Positions 1-12,000 of a stretch of 64,000 bases of DNA are shown here, in pieces (the first letter of the stretch is position 1; every line of letters begins with the position of its first letter). Under the pieces are notes generated by a model that had not been told where the DNA came from, searched no databases, and worked only from the letters and a program-made list of their open reading frames with translations. Made by a program: the position numbers and the translations under genes. Source of the stretch: Liopterus haemorrhoidalis (Eukaryota > Arthropoda > Insecta > Coleoptera > Dytiscidae). Where the stretch lies: positions 27,751,753 to 27,815,752 of the forward strand of contig OZ020625.1 of NCBI GenBank assembly GCA_963971575.1. Reading direction: 5' to 3'.

Positions 1-386
1 TATTTTATATTAATTTTTTATATTAAGTAATGTGATTTCTCTATTTTGTCCTCTATAGATTGGTATCTCTATATATTTTAGTGTAGAATACGTATAATAC
101 TAATTATAAGAATCACGAAATATCTATCACTTTGAAAACTTGAAGGCAAGAATTAAAAAAACAGCCCTAAATCCTGAGCTAACATCAGTGCCATCTCTAT
201 TTAAAAAAACACACTAAAACCTGTGTTTTCTTAAATATTCTAGTCTATTGTGACAGTCAGTTCTGCTATAACATTGTAGAAGTAGCGCATTATTAAAAGA
301 TACACCTGAAGTGGGTTTTATACGGTTCAATTTATTGATCAATAAATTGAAAAAGTTGACCTTCAATTTATTGATGTGTAAATAAA
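1..386. other. AT-rich intergenic DNA, nothing recognised
   Basis: No coding similarity, RNA gene or repeat family shared with the rest of the window was recognised here. An imperfect inverted pair around 'tttattgatcaataaa' is visible near 330-380, just before the next element begins. Confidence 0.4.
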
Positions 387-574
387 GTGACCATACGTCC
401 CGAATTGGCCGGGACAGTCCCGAATTTCCGCCTTGTGTCCCGAATTTTTTCATAGGCAATATTTGTCCCGAATTCGGGTTTTTTGTCCCGAATTTTAGAA
501 AACGTAGTTATTTTCAATATTCATTTTTTATATATATCAACAAAAATTATTTTTACAAAACTTGAACTAAAAAA

Positions 575-1073
575 AACCAGTGACGAAGGAAGACCTCCGC
601 TAGACTTGCCCTCCCATAAAAAAAAATAATAATAAAAAAAAAAACATATTTTTTTTAATTTAAAAAAAGATTTAGGTAAATATTCAAAAATACATCAAAT
701 TATGTCCTATACAATTTTTTGTCCAAGGCTTGGTTTACTAGTTACGAATTTTTTTGAATTTTAATGTTTAATAACTTCCGTTTCCGGTTTCGGATTTTAA
801 TAAAAAACAATAGGGTTCTTCCCAGTTATTAGGAGAATTTTTTAGTACCAGAACGAACTCTTTAAGTTAAACCGTTTTTGAGTTATCGTGTATACACACA
901 GACACACAGACACACACACACACACAGACACACACACATACGGACGGCACTTCGAAAATAGGTTTTTTGGATTCCCTGGACCATGAAACGTGGTCAACAG
1001 TCAAAATCTCGACATCGAAAATTTTCGCGATTACAATACTTGCTTCTTATATATTAAGGTCGGGCAAGTAAAA
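575..1073 (+). mobile_element. Family A repeat, short form
   Basis: Begins 'ccagtgacgaaggaagacct', has an internal (CA)n/(CAGACA)n tract near 892-940, and ends 'ggtcgggcaagtaaaaa'. The same ends and order occur at 51957-52391 and, inverted and longer, at 4476-5190. The ACTTGCCC motif near the start is inverted near the end. It is inserted inside the hAT-like relic. Its class is unknown; no protein is encoded. Confidence 0.65.
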
Positions 1074-1095
1074 ATCTACCGAAAGGGTATTTTCC

Positions 1096-1281
1096 TTGAT
1101 GAACAGCTTTTGGAAAAGTGACAAGACTCAACTTGATGTTGACACATTAAAAGTAATATTACTGATTAAAGTAAATTATGAAGATAACTATGTTGATTTT
1201 TACAAAATGCATCAAAGCAAAAAAGACCTGCTCAAAAAGATCCATAATTCGGAAAAATATAAAAAGTTTTTTACTGAGTAA
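1096..1281 (+). pseudogene. hAT transposase C-terminal fragment
   Basis: A 61-codon frame, MMNSFWKSDKTQLDVDTLKV at its start and ending in EKYKKFFTE, with a pattern (LDVDTLK, VKVNY-like, DFY, LLKKIHNSEKY) that I recognise from the C-terminal end of BED/hAT-type transposon proteins in insects. It is far too short to be functional and its upstream portion has been lost. It belongs to the element spanning 387-1527. No search could be run, so the family call is from pattern memory. Confidence 0.45.
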
Positions 1282-1702
1282 GTTTAATGAATAAATTTTG
1301 AATTAATATAAAAAATACTGTGATTTTAATAATTTTCCTTTTAATAATATAAGTTAATTATCTGTGAATGGAAATTTTTATTTATTATAAATTATAATTA
1401 TTTATTGTATATAATTTGTATTATAAAAATAAACTAAACAAATACATTTGAATAATCACCCCCCCCCCCCCCCCTTCCTGAGTCTAGGGGCTTTCGTCCC
1501 GAATTTTAAACTAAAAAGTATGGTCACCTTAGTATAAAGTATTCAAATTTCATCAATAAATTAATCAATTTATTTTTTATTTAGTAGTGCTTCGCAAACG
1601 GTGTGCCACTAGACTAGGTTTCAACTGACTGAAAAAGGCAGACAGAAATTCGTATATTCAAAAGTTATAGCAAAACTGACGATATTTAAAAAACAAAAGC
1701 AT

Positions 1703-1844
1703 CGTTCGTGGATAAAAACCTGATAGCACGGAATAAGACACGCATGCGCAATATTTCTTCCGAACAACAAACATCCAATCAAAACAACAGTGATGCGCAC
1801 GCACGTAGTACTCCAACAAGTCAGGGATTTTATCCACGAACACG
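1703..1844. mobile_element. Small inverted-repeat element (about 142 bp)
   Basis: Left arm CGTTCGTGGATAAAAACCTGA (1703-1723) is matched by the inverted right arm at 1821-1844 with few mismatches. The interior is non-coding. It looks like a tiny MITE; no target duplication is clear and no second copy was seen in the window. Confidence 0.4.
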
Positions 1845-2203
1845 ATTTTCTAAAAGTTGTAATAGTTCTGGCCAGATACAAGTGAAATTATTTACTGCGC
1901 ATCTCCGACCTTACGATTTACGAATCTAAACATTTATATAATTTTAAAAAATTTCATAAGAAATTTTATATCAGTTATTTAGTCTAATTTGAAAAGTGTC
2001 TAATAAATAGAAACCGGATACATGCAATTACCAATTCAAAATCCAACCCAGAATCCATGAGCGTACTTTTTGAAATAAAATATTACTGGGACCGGAAATA
2101 AAACCTTTATTTTAGAGTACAAAATATTGCATTATAAGTTTAAAAAGTACTCTCAAGGATACTGAATTTAATTTAAGATTTTTAATTGGTCATTGCATAT
2201 AAC

Positions 2204-2764
2204 GGGTGTTTTTTTTAGAGGTATAGAACTTTAAATTGCAATAAAACAACGATGGATTATTCGATTGACATGAATTTTTTTTTATTCGAAAGATAATCTT
2301 GTGGCATTACATTAAATCATACCAACAAGACGGCGCAACATGTCACACAGCTCGTGCCACAATCGATTTATTGAAAGACACGTTTGGTGACCGCCTAATT
2401 TCACGTTTTAGACCAGTGAATTGGCCTCCAAGATCTTGTGATTTAACACCGCTGGACTACTTTCTGTGGGGCTATGTAAAGTCATTGGTCTATGCGGATA
2501 AGCCACAAACGGTTGACCATTTGGAAGACAACATTCGCCGTGTTATTGCCGATATACGGCCACAAATGTTGGAAAAAGTCATCGAAAATTGGACGTCCAG
2601 ATTGGACTACATCCGAGCCAGCCGTGGCGATCATATGCCAGAAATCATATTTAAAATGTAATGCCACAAGATTATCTTTCGAATAAAAAAAAATTCATGT
2701 CAATCGAATAATCCATCGTTGTTTTATTGCAATTTAAAGTTCTATACCTCTAAAAAAAACACCC
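2204..2764 (+). mobile_element. Internally deleted DD41D mariner-like element with 110 bp TIRs
   Basis: Positions 2204-2313 and 2655-2764 are apparently perfect inverted repeats of 110 bp, including equal T8/A8 and T9/A9 runs, starting GGGTGTTTTTTTTAGAGG. Between them is the last third of an IS630/Tc1/mariner-type transposase. The second and third catalytic aspartates are separated by 41 residues (DD41D). The first catalytic aspartate and the DNA-binding region are missing, so this is a non-autonomous derivative. TA dinucleotides lie 1-3 bp outside the ends. Confidence 0.85.
2320..2661 (+). pseudogene. DD41D transposase C-terminal fragment
   Basis: Readable motifs are QQDGATCHTA (second aspartate), NWPPRSCDLTPLDYFLWG (third aspartate) and a C-terminal tail ending RASRGDHMPEIIFKM. 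This arrangement is typical of the insect DD41D group of Tc1/mariner transposases. The frame is open to a TAA that lies inside the right inverted repeat. Roughly the N-terminal two thirds of the usual protein is absent, so it cannot act on its own. Confidence 0.85.
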
Positions 2765-3364
2765 ATTATTTGTCTGGAATCTATTATTAAAAAATTAGTA
2801 CATAAACCTTACATTAATAATAAATATAATTGCTTTAAAATAATATAAAAAATTAGCTTAAACTTATAAAAATTTTGTAAAACAGGTAACTTTCCTTAAA
2901 ATTAATAAAAATTGTCATGTCTTACAGGATAAAAGCTAGGTTCACATTAGCTTATGTCATGTCATGTGTGCAATATACAGAAGACGAACGAAATATTCTG
3001 CCATTAAAATATAAATCACTGTCACTGTCTTTATCAGCGGTATGTACTTAAAAACTGTTTTCCAAGCTATGTGTTACTCATACCGTGCTTCAAATCCGTG
3101 CACACCAAGCACTAACGCAATTTTAAAATTATCTGGAACGTATCTTATACGCTTTCGTCTTTTGTAAATTTTGCAAATGTAAAGTTCGATTATCTGAAGA
3201 TAATTTTTACTTGTCTGACCTTAATACACACATCGGAAAAGTCTAGGGATATTGAAAAAAATAGACTGTGACCACCACAGGACCGACCACCATCTTAAAG
3301 TACTTGTATAAAATACAGTCTAGCAGCAGAGTCGAAATAATTTGGCCTAATATTTTCTAACAGA
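2765..3364. other. AT-rich intergenic DNA, nothing recognised
   Basis: No gene, RNA or repeat family shared elsewhere in the window was identified in this stretch. Confidence 0.35.
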
Positions 3365-3682
3365 GATATCATGACCATGGAAACGTTACATATAAGTATG
3401 AAAAAATTGAGACTTACAAAAATTATTCGAAATTTTTCATTTTATCAAAAAACATCTCAAATAAAAGTTATTAATTATTGCTTATCGAAATATTTTTCTG
3501 TTGTGAAATATTCACAAAAATCTTAAAACCGACACGAATAAACTGCCATTTTTAGTCAACCGATTTTTACCGAAAGTTGATCAACGCGTGCCATTGTTGG
3601 CAGAAGCTTAAATATGAAGTTTCATAAAAATCCTTTCTGCCGAATTTGCTCTGCACGTGTACACAGACAGACGAACGGACGG

Positions 3683-3717
<35 letters not shown>

Positions 3718-3860
3718 GACAGACAGACCGACAGACATCATGCTAAAAATAGTCAAAACGTTATGTAGGGACCTCAATTCGTGGAGATCCATCGAAATCT
3801 CGAAATGTCAAAATCGGTATGATCACAATACCTCCCTTATATATGTTGGCGGTCGGTAAA
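3365..3860 (+). mobile_element. Family B repeat with (GACA)n tract
   Basis: Starts near 'atgaccatggaaacgttaca' and contains 'aacatctcaaataaaagtta'. It carries a GACA/GACG microsatellite at about 3664-3738, then 'catcatgctaaaaatagtca', and ends 'ggcggtcggtaaaaa'. Related copies lie at 15765-16222, 46180-46586 and, inverted and partial, 37994-38133. The left half is also shared with family A at 4760-5030, so A and B are sister subfamilies with different right ends. No coding capacity. Confidence 0.65.
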
Positions 3861-4098
3861 AATATGAAAATATATTGCTTATTGTATATTTAATGTTGTA
3901 TTTCAATTAAAGTAGGCAATCATGAGTAGTTGGCCATGGAAAACAAGTAAAAACAATAACCAACAAGACAAAACAAATACAAATTTGACAAATTTTATAC
4001 AGTACATGATCCGTAGGTTGATCACATGTTTCATTTTAATTCGATTTAAAACGTTTATATTAATAATGGTTTTTAATTAGTGTCATTCTTTTTTAATA

Positions 4099-4197
4099 AT
4101 GGACCGACAGCATTTAACTATCCACGAGATGAATCGTGCGGTGGAACTTCTCCAAGCTGGTTTCAGGCAAGTTGATGTAGCCAAGTGGATAGGAGAT
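4099..4197 (+). pseudogene. Tc1-type transposase N-terminal fragment
   Basis: From the ATG the frame reads MDRQHLTIHEMNRAVELLQA, then GFRQVDVAKW, closely resembling the paired-like helix-turn-helix start of Tc1-family transposases (HEINRAVGLLQAGLRQVDVA type). The reading then leaves the family pattern, so only about 33 residues remain. It is an isolated relic between a family B and a family A repeat. Confidence 0.6.
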
Positions 4198-4475
4198 CAT
4201 CTATTAAAGTCGGTTTACGATAACTATGAGATGACGTCACACTTAATTAACTTAAGGTTAATTTAAGTACCAACGTTATATGTTTTAATCAACATCAATC
4301 CATAACTCAGTTAGTACATTTATTTATTTAATGTTGGTACATTTTTTCATTGTTGCCAGTTTGAAATTGGATTGTTCAATCGTTATTTAAACATAAAAGG
4401 CCACACCCATTATTATTTCGAGCTCACTTCAATTTCTATGAGATAGAAAGACACAAAATTTGCAATTTCCATCTC

Positions 4476-4608
4476 TTTTTACTTGCCCGACCTTAATATA
4501 TAAGGGGCAAGTATTGTAATCGCGAAAATTTTCGATGTCGAGATTTTGACGGATGACCACGTTTCATGGTCCAGGGAATCCAAAAAACCTATTTTCGAAG
4601 TGCCGTCC

Positions 4609-4653
<45 letters not shown>

Positions 4654-5190
4654 TGTCTGTGTGTATACACGATAACTCAAAAACGGTTTAACTGAAAGAG
4701 TTCGTTCTGGTACTAAAAAATTCTCCTATTAAATAGGAAGAACCCTATTGTTTTTTATGAAAATCGGTTAACTAGAAATGGGAGTTTACTCGTGTCGATT
4801 TTAATATTTTTGCGAATATTTAGCAAGAGAAAAATATTTCGAAAAAATTTATTGAACAAAAGTTACTATAAATGCAATAACTAATAACTTTTATTTGAGA
4901 CGTTTTTTGATAAAACGAAAAATTTCGAAAATTTTTTGTAAAATTATTTCAATTTTTCCCAAGTCTCAATTTTTTCATACTTATATGTAACGTTTCCATG
5001 GTCATGATAATTAATTCGTAACTAGTAAAGCAAGCCTTGGACAAAAATTTGTATAGAACATAATTTGATGTATTTTTAAAGATTTATCTAAATATTTAAT
5101 TTTTTTTTTTTTTTTGTTTACATTTTTTTTTAAATATTTTTTTTTTATGAGAGGGCAAGTCTAGCGGAGGTTTCCTTTCGCCACTGGTTG
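4476..5190 (-). mobile_element. Family A repeat, long form
   Basis: On the minus strand it begins 'ccagtggcgaaaggaaacct' and ends 'ggtcgggcaagtaaaaa'. A long (CA)n tract lies at about 4612-4650 on this orientation. Unlike the two short copies it keeps about 250 bp in the middle that match the left half of family B. The short forms therefore look like internal deletion derivatives and this the ancestral length. No protein is encoded. Confidence 0.65.
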
Positions 5191-5680
5191 ATATATGTAA
5201 ATTGAAATGAGAGAAACTGAAATTTTATTTTTTTTTAGTTTTTAATACTACATTACACACTTAATATAATATAAACCATAAATTTCGCGACAAATCAGTT
5301 AGAAAGAACTGCTGTGCATCATAATTTACATTAATTCCTTTCCTCCATAGGAAATATAGGTTTTCAATATATTTTTAGAAGTTGTTCGATATAACCTAAC
5401 TTTTTTTGACAGTTTACGAATTGGCAAATAGGTGAGTTTTTCAACTGTGACGTCATTTCATAGTTACGGTAAATGGACTTAAACATTTTTTTTTCTTCAT
5501 TTTTTACAATTCTACGGTGGGCTCAGCATTACACCGTAAACATGACATAAACTAAGCAAACGTAGCTATAGTCACTAACAATAGGAGTCATTTCCTTAAA
5601 GTCTTAAAACAGATGTACATTAATATATCAACTTACAATCAAATTTAAACTCAATACCCTAACCTAACCTATCACTAACC
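5191..5680. other. 3' flank of the hexosaminidase gene, no gene seen
   Basis: This stretch lies just downstream of the minus-strand hexosaminidase stop codon and probably includes its 3' untranslated region. A short CCTAA-type tandem (about two units) lies near 5658-5671. No canonical polyadenylation signal was recognised on the minus strand. Confidence 0.4.
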
Positions 5681-6068
5681 TTAAAATTCATCAGGTATAG
5701 GAACTCCTAATCTTTTTAAATCTTTTAATATAGGTAGAGGCCTATTCTCCCAACTCACAACACTTTTCAATGCAATACTTTCATTCTGCATCTTCTCCAT
5801 CTCGATAATATATGGATAAACTCTTTGTTCGACCCATTCCGCAATGGTATATATGTCGAATATTTCAGACATTGCATCCGGAGCACTGCGAGCGATTGAA
5901 GTTACTCCGTTATACACTCTTGGTAGATCCATTGTTAGTTCGTCGACTCGAAGCGGTAATGAATAGTTTCTACGTGTGTTGTATTCGGTCATCCAACCTT
6001 TTTTCTTACGTATTTGTGTTATGTATTCTTCTACTTCTAATTCAGCTGCGTGTAGTCTATATGTTAAT
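5681..6068 (-). CDS. HEXD: Hexosaminidase D-like exon 7 (terminal)
   Basis: The acceptor is TTTCAG then ATTAACATATAG. The split arginine codon (AG from exon 6, A from here) keeps the frame. It encodes the helical C-terminal region [18 protein letters not shown], then [15 protein letters not shown] and a final domain ending LGVPIPDEF, with TAA at 5681-5683. This tail is characteristic of insect hexosaminidase D-like proteins. Confidence 0.92.
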
Positions 6069-9000
6069 CTGAAAAAAATATTGATTAAGTTTGATTTCTA
6101 TAATACAGGCTATTCCAAACTTTTAGGCGGAATTAGATGGAAATTTCGTTCTTTTAGGTTGTCACGAGAAGGGACCTTGCTTGGGTTATTTCATTTTTCA
6201 CGTTGGAATGCCAAATTTAAAATTCCAACAGTGAAACCATGGAAAAGAAATGACGTATGTCAAAAATAAAATACTTTTTTTATATATCTTAATGACAAAA
6301 AAATAAATAAAGTCTGTTCCAAACGGTTAAGCGGAACTAGATTTTGCAATCTAGTTACTTTCATCGTTTAAATCATGCTTTTCAGCCGTTTTCTTTAAGC
6401 TTTCTTGCAACAAACATTTTTTGGTTAAGGTTAATATCATTTTAAAATGTCATTTTCTTTATATTTTGATTTATTGTGTCATTCTTAATACAAATATCCC
6501 ATTTATTTATTTTTTAGTCATTAAAATATGTAAGAAAAATAATTTAATTTTGACATATGTCATTCGTTTCCATGGTTTCATTGTTGGAATTTTAAATTTT
6601 GACATTCCAAAGTGAAAAATGAAATAACCCAAGCAAGGTCCCTTTTCGTGACAACCTAAAATAACGAAATTCCCATTTAGTTCCGCCTAACCGTTTGAAA
6701 CAGACGAAAATGACATTTTAAAATGATATTAACCTTAACCAAAAAATGTTTATTGTAAGTATGATTTACAAAGCTTGAACAAAACGGCCGAAAAGCACGA
6801 TTTAAGCGATGAAAGTAACTAAATTGCAAAATCTAGTTCCGCGTAACCGTTTGGAACAGACTTTATGATGGTTTAAAAATTATATCAATAACTTCTTCTT
6901 TGGGCACAATCAGCTGGGCTGTCTTTTGACCTCACATTAGTCCTCTATCTTGATCTGTTAATTGTCAAATGTCAAAAAATATTTATATGTCAGATAACCT
7001 ACAGTCTGTTCCATACGGTTAAGCGGAACTAAATTTTGCAATCTAGTTACTTTCATCGTTTAAATCGTGCTTTTCGACCGTTTTGTTTAAGCTTTGTAAA
7101 TCATACTTACAATAAACATTTTTTGGTTAAGGTTAATATCATTTTAAAATGTCATTTTCTTTATATTTTGATTTTTTGTGTCATTCTTAATACAAATATC
7201 CCATTTATTTATTTTTTTGTCATTAAAATATGTAAGAAAAATAATTTAATTTTGACATATGTCATTCGTTTCCATGGTTTCATTGTTGGAATTTTAAATT
7301 TTGACATTCCAAAGTGAAAAATGAAATAACCCAAGCAAGGTCCCTTTTCGTGACAACCTAAAATAACGAAATTCCCATTTAGTTCCGCCTAACCGTTTGA
7401 AACAGACTGTAAATGGGAAATTTGTATTAAGAATTACACAAAGAATCAAAATATATAGAAAATTACATTTTAAAATGATATTAACCTTAACCAAAAAATG
7501 TTTATTATAAGTATGATTTACAAAGCTTAAACAAAAGGGCCGAAAAACACGATTTAAACGATGAAAGTAACTAGATTGCAAAATCTAGTTCCGCCTAACC
7601 GTTTGGAACAGACTTTATGTCCCATTTTGTAATACGTAACTAAGAGGGAAACTTCATTTCTTATATTGCATGTATATACGAGGGATGTTTCCAAAGTTCT
7701 GGGAATTTAGCTATAATTTTTATTATTTTGTTAATTTTCGTCAATATTACAATGTAGTTTTTCAACATAATCTCCATTTAACTGAATACATTTATCCCAA
7801 CGATAAACTAATTTTTTTAAGCCGTCCTCAAAGAACTTTCCTATTGAGTTTCTGTTCTGGTCCCAACAGCCTTGGCACCCAGCGCGGCGAAACCTTGCTA
7901 ACGCCCAATCATGCGAGATGTCATGAACTTGTCGTGTACCTATCCCTAGGCGCACACTAATTTGACGAATAGTCATTCGCCTGTCCTCTTTCAGTAGGTC
8001 TTCGACGGCAGTAATGTTTCTTTCATTTACCGACGTGCTTGGGCGCCCACTGCATGGATCGTCTTCTAGTGGTGTTCTACCGGTTTAAAAACGATCTATC
8101 CACCGATAAACAGTACTTTTGGATTCTGCAGACTCACCAAATATTCCTTGCAGACGCTGAATAATTTCTGATGTTTTCACACCTTCTTTCCACAAAGAGA
8201 AAATTATTGCTCTTTAAGATTTTACTGCGTCTTCCATGGTTACAAAAACAGTGCTATGAAAACGCGTCTATATCAGTCGAACACCTAAATCAGACAACAA
8301 TATTGCACTAGATAGTTGCATAAACATGTCAAGACTTGTCTGGCACCAATAACATTGCCTATAAGTTCTGCGTAATGTAATTATTAAACAAGGCAAATAG
8401 TACACTTACGTTATTTATACGACATAAATTCAGTTTAATGGGAAATTTGAAAAAGTTAAAAAAAATATTAATTTTAAAAATTATGTACTATATATAAAAA
8501 GAGAGATTTGGCTAAAAGTGTTTAAATAAAGCAATAAAACAAACAATATATCTTCAGAGCTAAAGTTTCTTATTTAAATAATTATTGTAAATAAAAATTA
8601 AAAATATATGTATATATGAAGGTTTAAAAATTATATCAATAACTTCTTCTTTGGGCACAATCTTTTGGCCGCACATTAGTCCTCTCTCTTGATCTGTTAA
8701 TTGTCAAGTGTCAAAAAATATTTATATGTCAGATAACCTAAAAAATATATAACTGCGTAAAAACAAATTACATGGAGAATTTTCTCCATAAAATCTACGC
8801 CAAGAATATAAATAAAAGTCTAAATATGTAAATAATAACAAAATATATGAAAAAAATTAAATAATATAAATAATATATATTTCCAATGTACGACACTGAA
8901 CATCTGTCAACTTGGACTAAAAACAATATTTTAACAGTGTAATAGGGATGACGATCTAAACCAATCCGAAGCAAGGACAAACACCTCCTATCTTCTTACA

Positions 9001-12000
9001 CACATTTTTCTACTTTGAAATAGACCATAGTTACGTATTACAAAATGAGATAAGATTAATTTTGTTTTCCTTACCTAAAAAATGGGCTTCCTGGAAACAT
9101 ACAACGTCCCATCTTGTCCCATAAATGTGGGTCCACATCTAGTGTTATAAAAGCATGGTTTCTTCCGCTCAATGGACAGCTCAAAACACTCATTAATGGG
9201 TTTTTAAGCGAACTGTCAAAGAATCCATGGCTAACAGCGAGCAAACTTAAAGCTAAAGACGGAAAAGCTGCCGGTAAAAGTTCACAAAGTACTGCAAAAT
9301 GATCATATCGCTGCCAACCTAAAAAAATATAAGTTATGCGTCATTTTAAGTATTTCCAAGCCGCGAAATTTGATCGTAAAAAAACTTACCTGTTAAAGCT
9401 ATCCCTGTAAAACCATTTTTGAATAAACTATCCTGTTGCCACATTACTTCTAGCCATCTTAAGTTATTTTCAAGATGTCTTTTTGAATCAGGGATATACA
9501 AAGTCTCCCCATGCGCTCCTTTGAAGGCAGAAGCAGTCCATGCCGTCTTAAAAACGGCGGCATATTTCTCCCACACCTGAGTTTGAACAAACCTAAAAAA
9601 AAATTGATGTGAAATGCGAATTTTCACACATGCAGAAAGAGGTTTGTTAAATTAAGGGCCGAGAGTTCCAGTTCCTAATAAACTCCCTAATAGTTATTAG
9701 ACACATAATATATTTATGTTGCTAATAAATTTATTGGTGATTTCCAACTTACAAAATCCTTCTAATAGTTTATTAGCAACATAATATTTTGTTACACGGT
9801 GCAAAAGGGATAGAGCTATGCGTAAATTTGTAGAGCTGAAGTCAGATGAAATTTTGAAATAAAATATTTTTTAAGCTCTCCTGAGTTAACGCGTTTCTGA
9901 TCTGTGTAGTATTGAATATTTGTAAATATTTCATTTTCGAAAGACCGTATCTCAAAAACTACATGCGATAGGGGCCTGTGGCTGGAATTTTTGAAATGCC
10001 CAGGTCGTAAAGGGCCTCACGACACATTATAAAATGAATTATTTTTTGTGATTTTTTTTTTTTTTATTTTAAATAATTCTAATTTAAGAACAATAAAATA
10101 TAGGGCCCTGCGGTTTGCATTTTTGGAATCTACAGGATTTTTTTACCTAGATAAAAAAAAATAAACCCTACGCCTTTTTGATCCGTGTTTTGAAAATTTG
10201 TAAATATTTCATTTTCGAAAGACAGTATCTAAAAATCTACATTAGATAAGGACTGCGGTTGAAATTTTTGAAATCCTAAGGTTTTAAAGGGCCTTAGGAC
10301 TCTTTCTAAAGTAAATCCAAAAAAAAAAATTGCGAAATTTTTATTATCTCATATTTTTTTTTAAATTTCAAAAAATCCTAACTTAAGAACAATAAAATAT
10401 AGAGTACTGTGGTTTAATTTTTTCAAATCTTAGTATATTGTTTAGTCTAGAAAAAAACTGAGGCCTTAATAACCCAACTTTTACAATAAATACAAATCGT
10501 CAAACAAAACCAAAAATAGGCAAAAATCGAAAAAATCGTACGGGTTACCCCTTAAAATTTTTTCGATTTTTGAGGAATATATTTTTTCTCTGATTTACTT
10601 CAAAATGTGTATACTTATGTATTTTGAGTCGTAGATCTCAAAAATAATCTCCATTACAAGCTACGGTTTACAGTTTTTGAATAAATTCAAAAAAACAGAC
10701 AGGTAATGACCATATTTAAAAAAATACACATAAGAGGGCACTTTAAACATATTTGTAGGCTCAACTGACTTATATAAAGATTTTTAAAAAAAGATGTATA
10801 TGTTGACGAATTATGTCCGTAGATAATATAATGAGGAAGATTTGATTAAAATCGAAACGTAAGCTTAGTTAAATAAACTTTTTTTATTTATTTCTACACC
10901 TGTCCGACTCCCATAAACTTAACTATTAAAAAGATGTATAATATGAGGGGGAAAATAAAGTAGAACGATGAAAGTCACTCACTAGGTATTGAGAAGTGAC
11001 ACGCTCGAATACACTAACTGGTGGACAAATAATTGTAATAAATAAAAACCCCAGAACGTTATTAGAGAAAAAATTATCCATTCTTACCTATAGATGTCTT
11101 CAGCGTAGACCCAAACCATTGGGTCCACTAAATCTCCCAAACTGACATCCAGCATGCTTTCTTGGCTAAGATGTCGTAGCATATCGTCCCAAATTATTAA
11201 TTTAAGATGAGGATATCTCGAATGGATGTTTTGGGCGACCTTTTTAACATGTTTAAGGAATAGATTCTCGTACGATTCCATTCGGCAAAGTTCACATTGA
11301 CCCATTTGAAATACTTCATCACAACCGATATGAAGATATCGAATTTTAGGATGCAGCTCTATTACCTAAAACGAAAAAATAGGCTTTCAATTAAAAGTAA
11401 ATAAGTATTGCTCTCAATGTTGCACTTGTAGTTCATTGTACTTTGTACCTATACTCTATCTCCGAAATACTGATATAGTCGTATTGCTGATAAGTGACTG
11501 TTCATTGCTACAAGTATCGATATTCAATACTATATGCTTTCTCTCTCTATATCATTATAATCATTTGCATACCCATAGTAACGTATAGTGACTCAAGTTG
11601 ACAACTAACCTTCAAAATTATTTGAATAAAAAACAAAGCATTAGAAAGAAATAGAACGATTCGTAGATATCTTTACTAATTAGAGCGCGAAAATAAATTT
11701 ACAGCAGTACTCAAACAAACAAAATTATTAATTTTAAGGTTATAATTATAAATAAGGAAAAATGTATACTCATACGTAAATTTTGGATTATAATTTGTTG
11801 CTTATTCTAGCAAATTTAAAATTAAAGTTTGTGAATTTAATAATTGGCCGCAAGCCATATTTTAATTAATATTTATTGCCAGACACTGACAGTTAAGACA
11901 AATAACAAAAAACATTTTTAAAATCGCTGAAAAATAGTAACTACAGTCTGTTTCAAACGGTTAGGCGGAACTAAATGGGAATTTCGTTCTTTTAGGTTGT

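Larger units (their letters stand above)
387..1527 (+). mobile_element. hAT-like DNA transposon relic
   Basis: The left end reads GTGACCATAC followed by repeated 'gtcccgaatt' motifs. The right end, 1518-1527, is the inverted GTATGGTCAC preceded by the same 'cgtcccgaatttta' motif. A coding remnant resembling a hAT transposase C-terminus lies at 1096-1281, and a poly-C run at 1459-1474. A second copy of the right end lies at 54480-54634. The interior is interrupted by a family A repeat at 575-1073. The hAT assignment rests on the protein fragment; the TIR alone is not a classical hAT end and no clear 8 bp duplication was found. Confidence 0.5.

Noticed and set aside
3614..3859. Open frames running through the (GACA)n, (GTCT)n and (CA)n tracts
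   Set aside because: Periodic microsatellites open several frames at once. The predicted peptides are simple repeats (TDRQ, TQTD, LSVC) with no family pattern, and they sit inside non-coding repeats.
5658..5671. CCTAA-type repeat as interstitial telomere
   Set aside because: Only about two units of the arthropod telomere motif are present, which is expected by chance in AT-rich DNA.
7036..7317. Recurring frame starting [13 protein letters not shown] in family M copies
   Set aside because: The same reasoning applies. It starts in the inverted repeat and shifts or truncates in several copies, with no known protein family.
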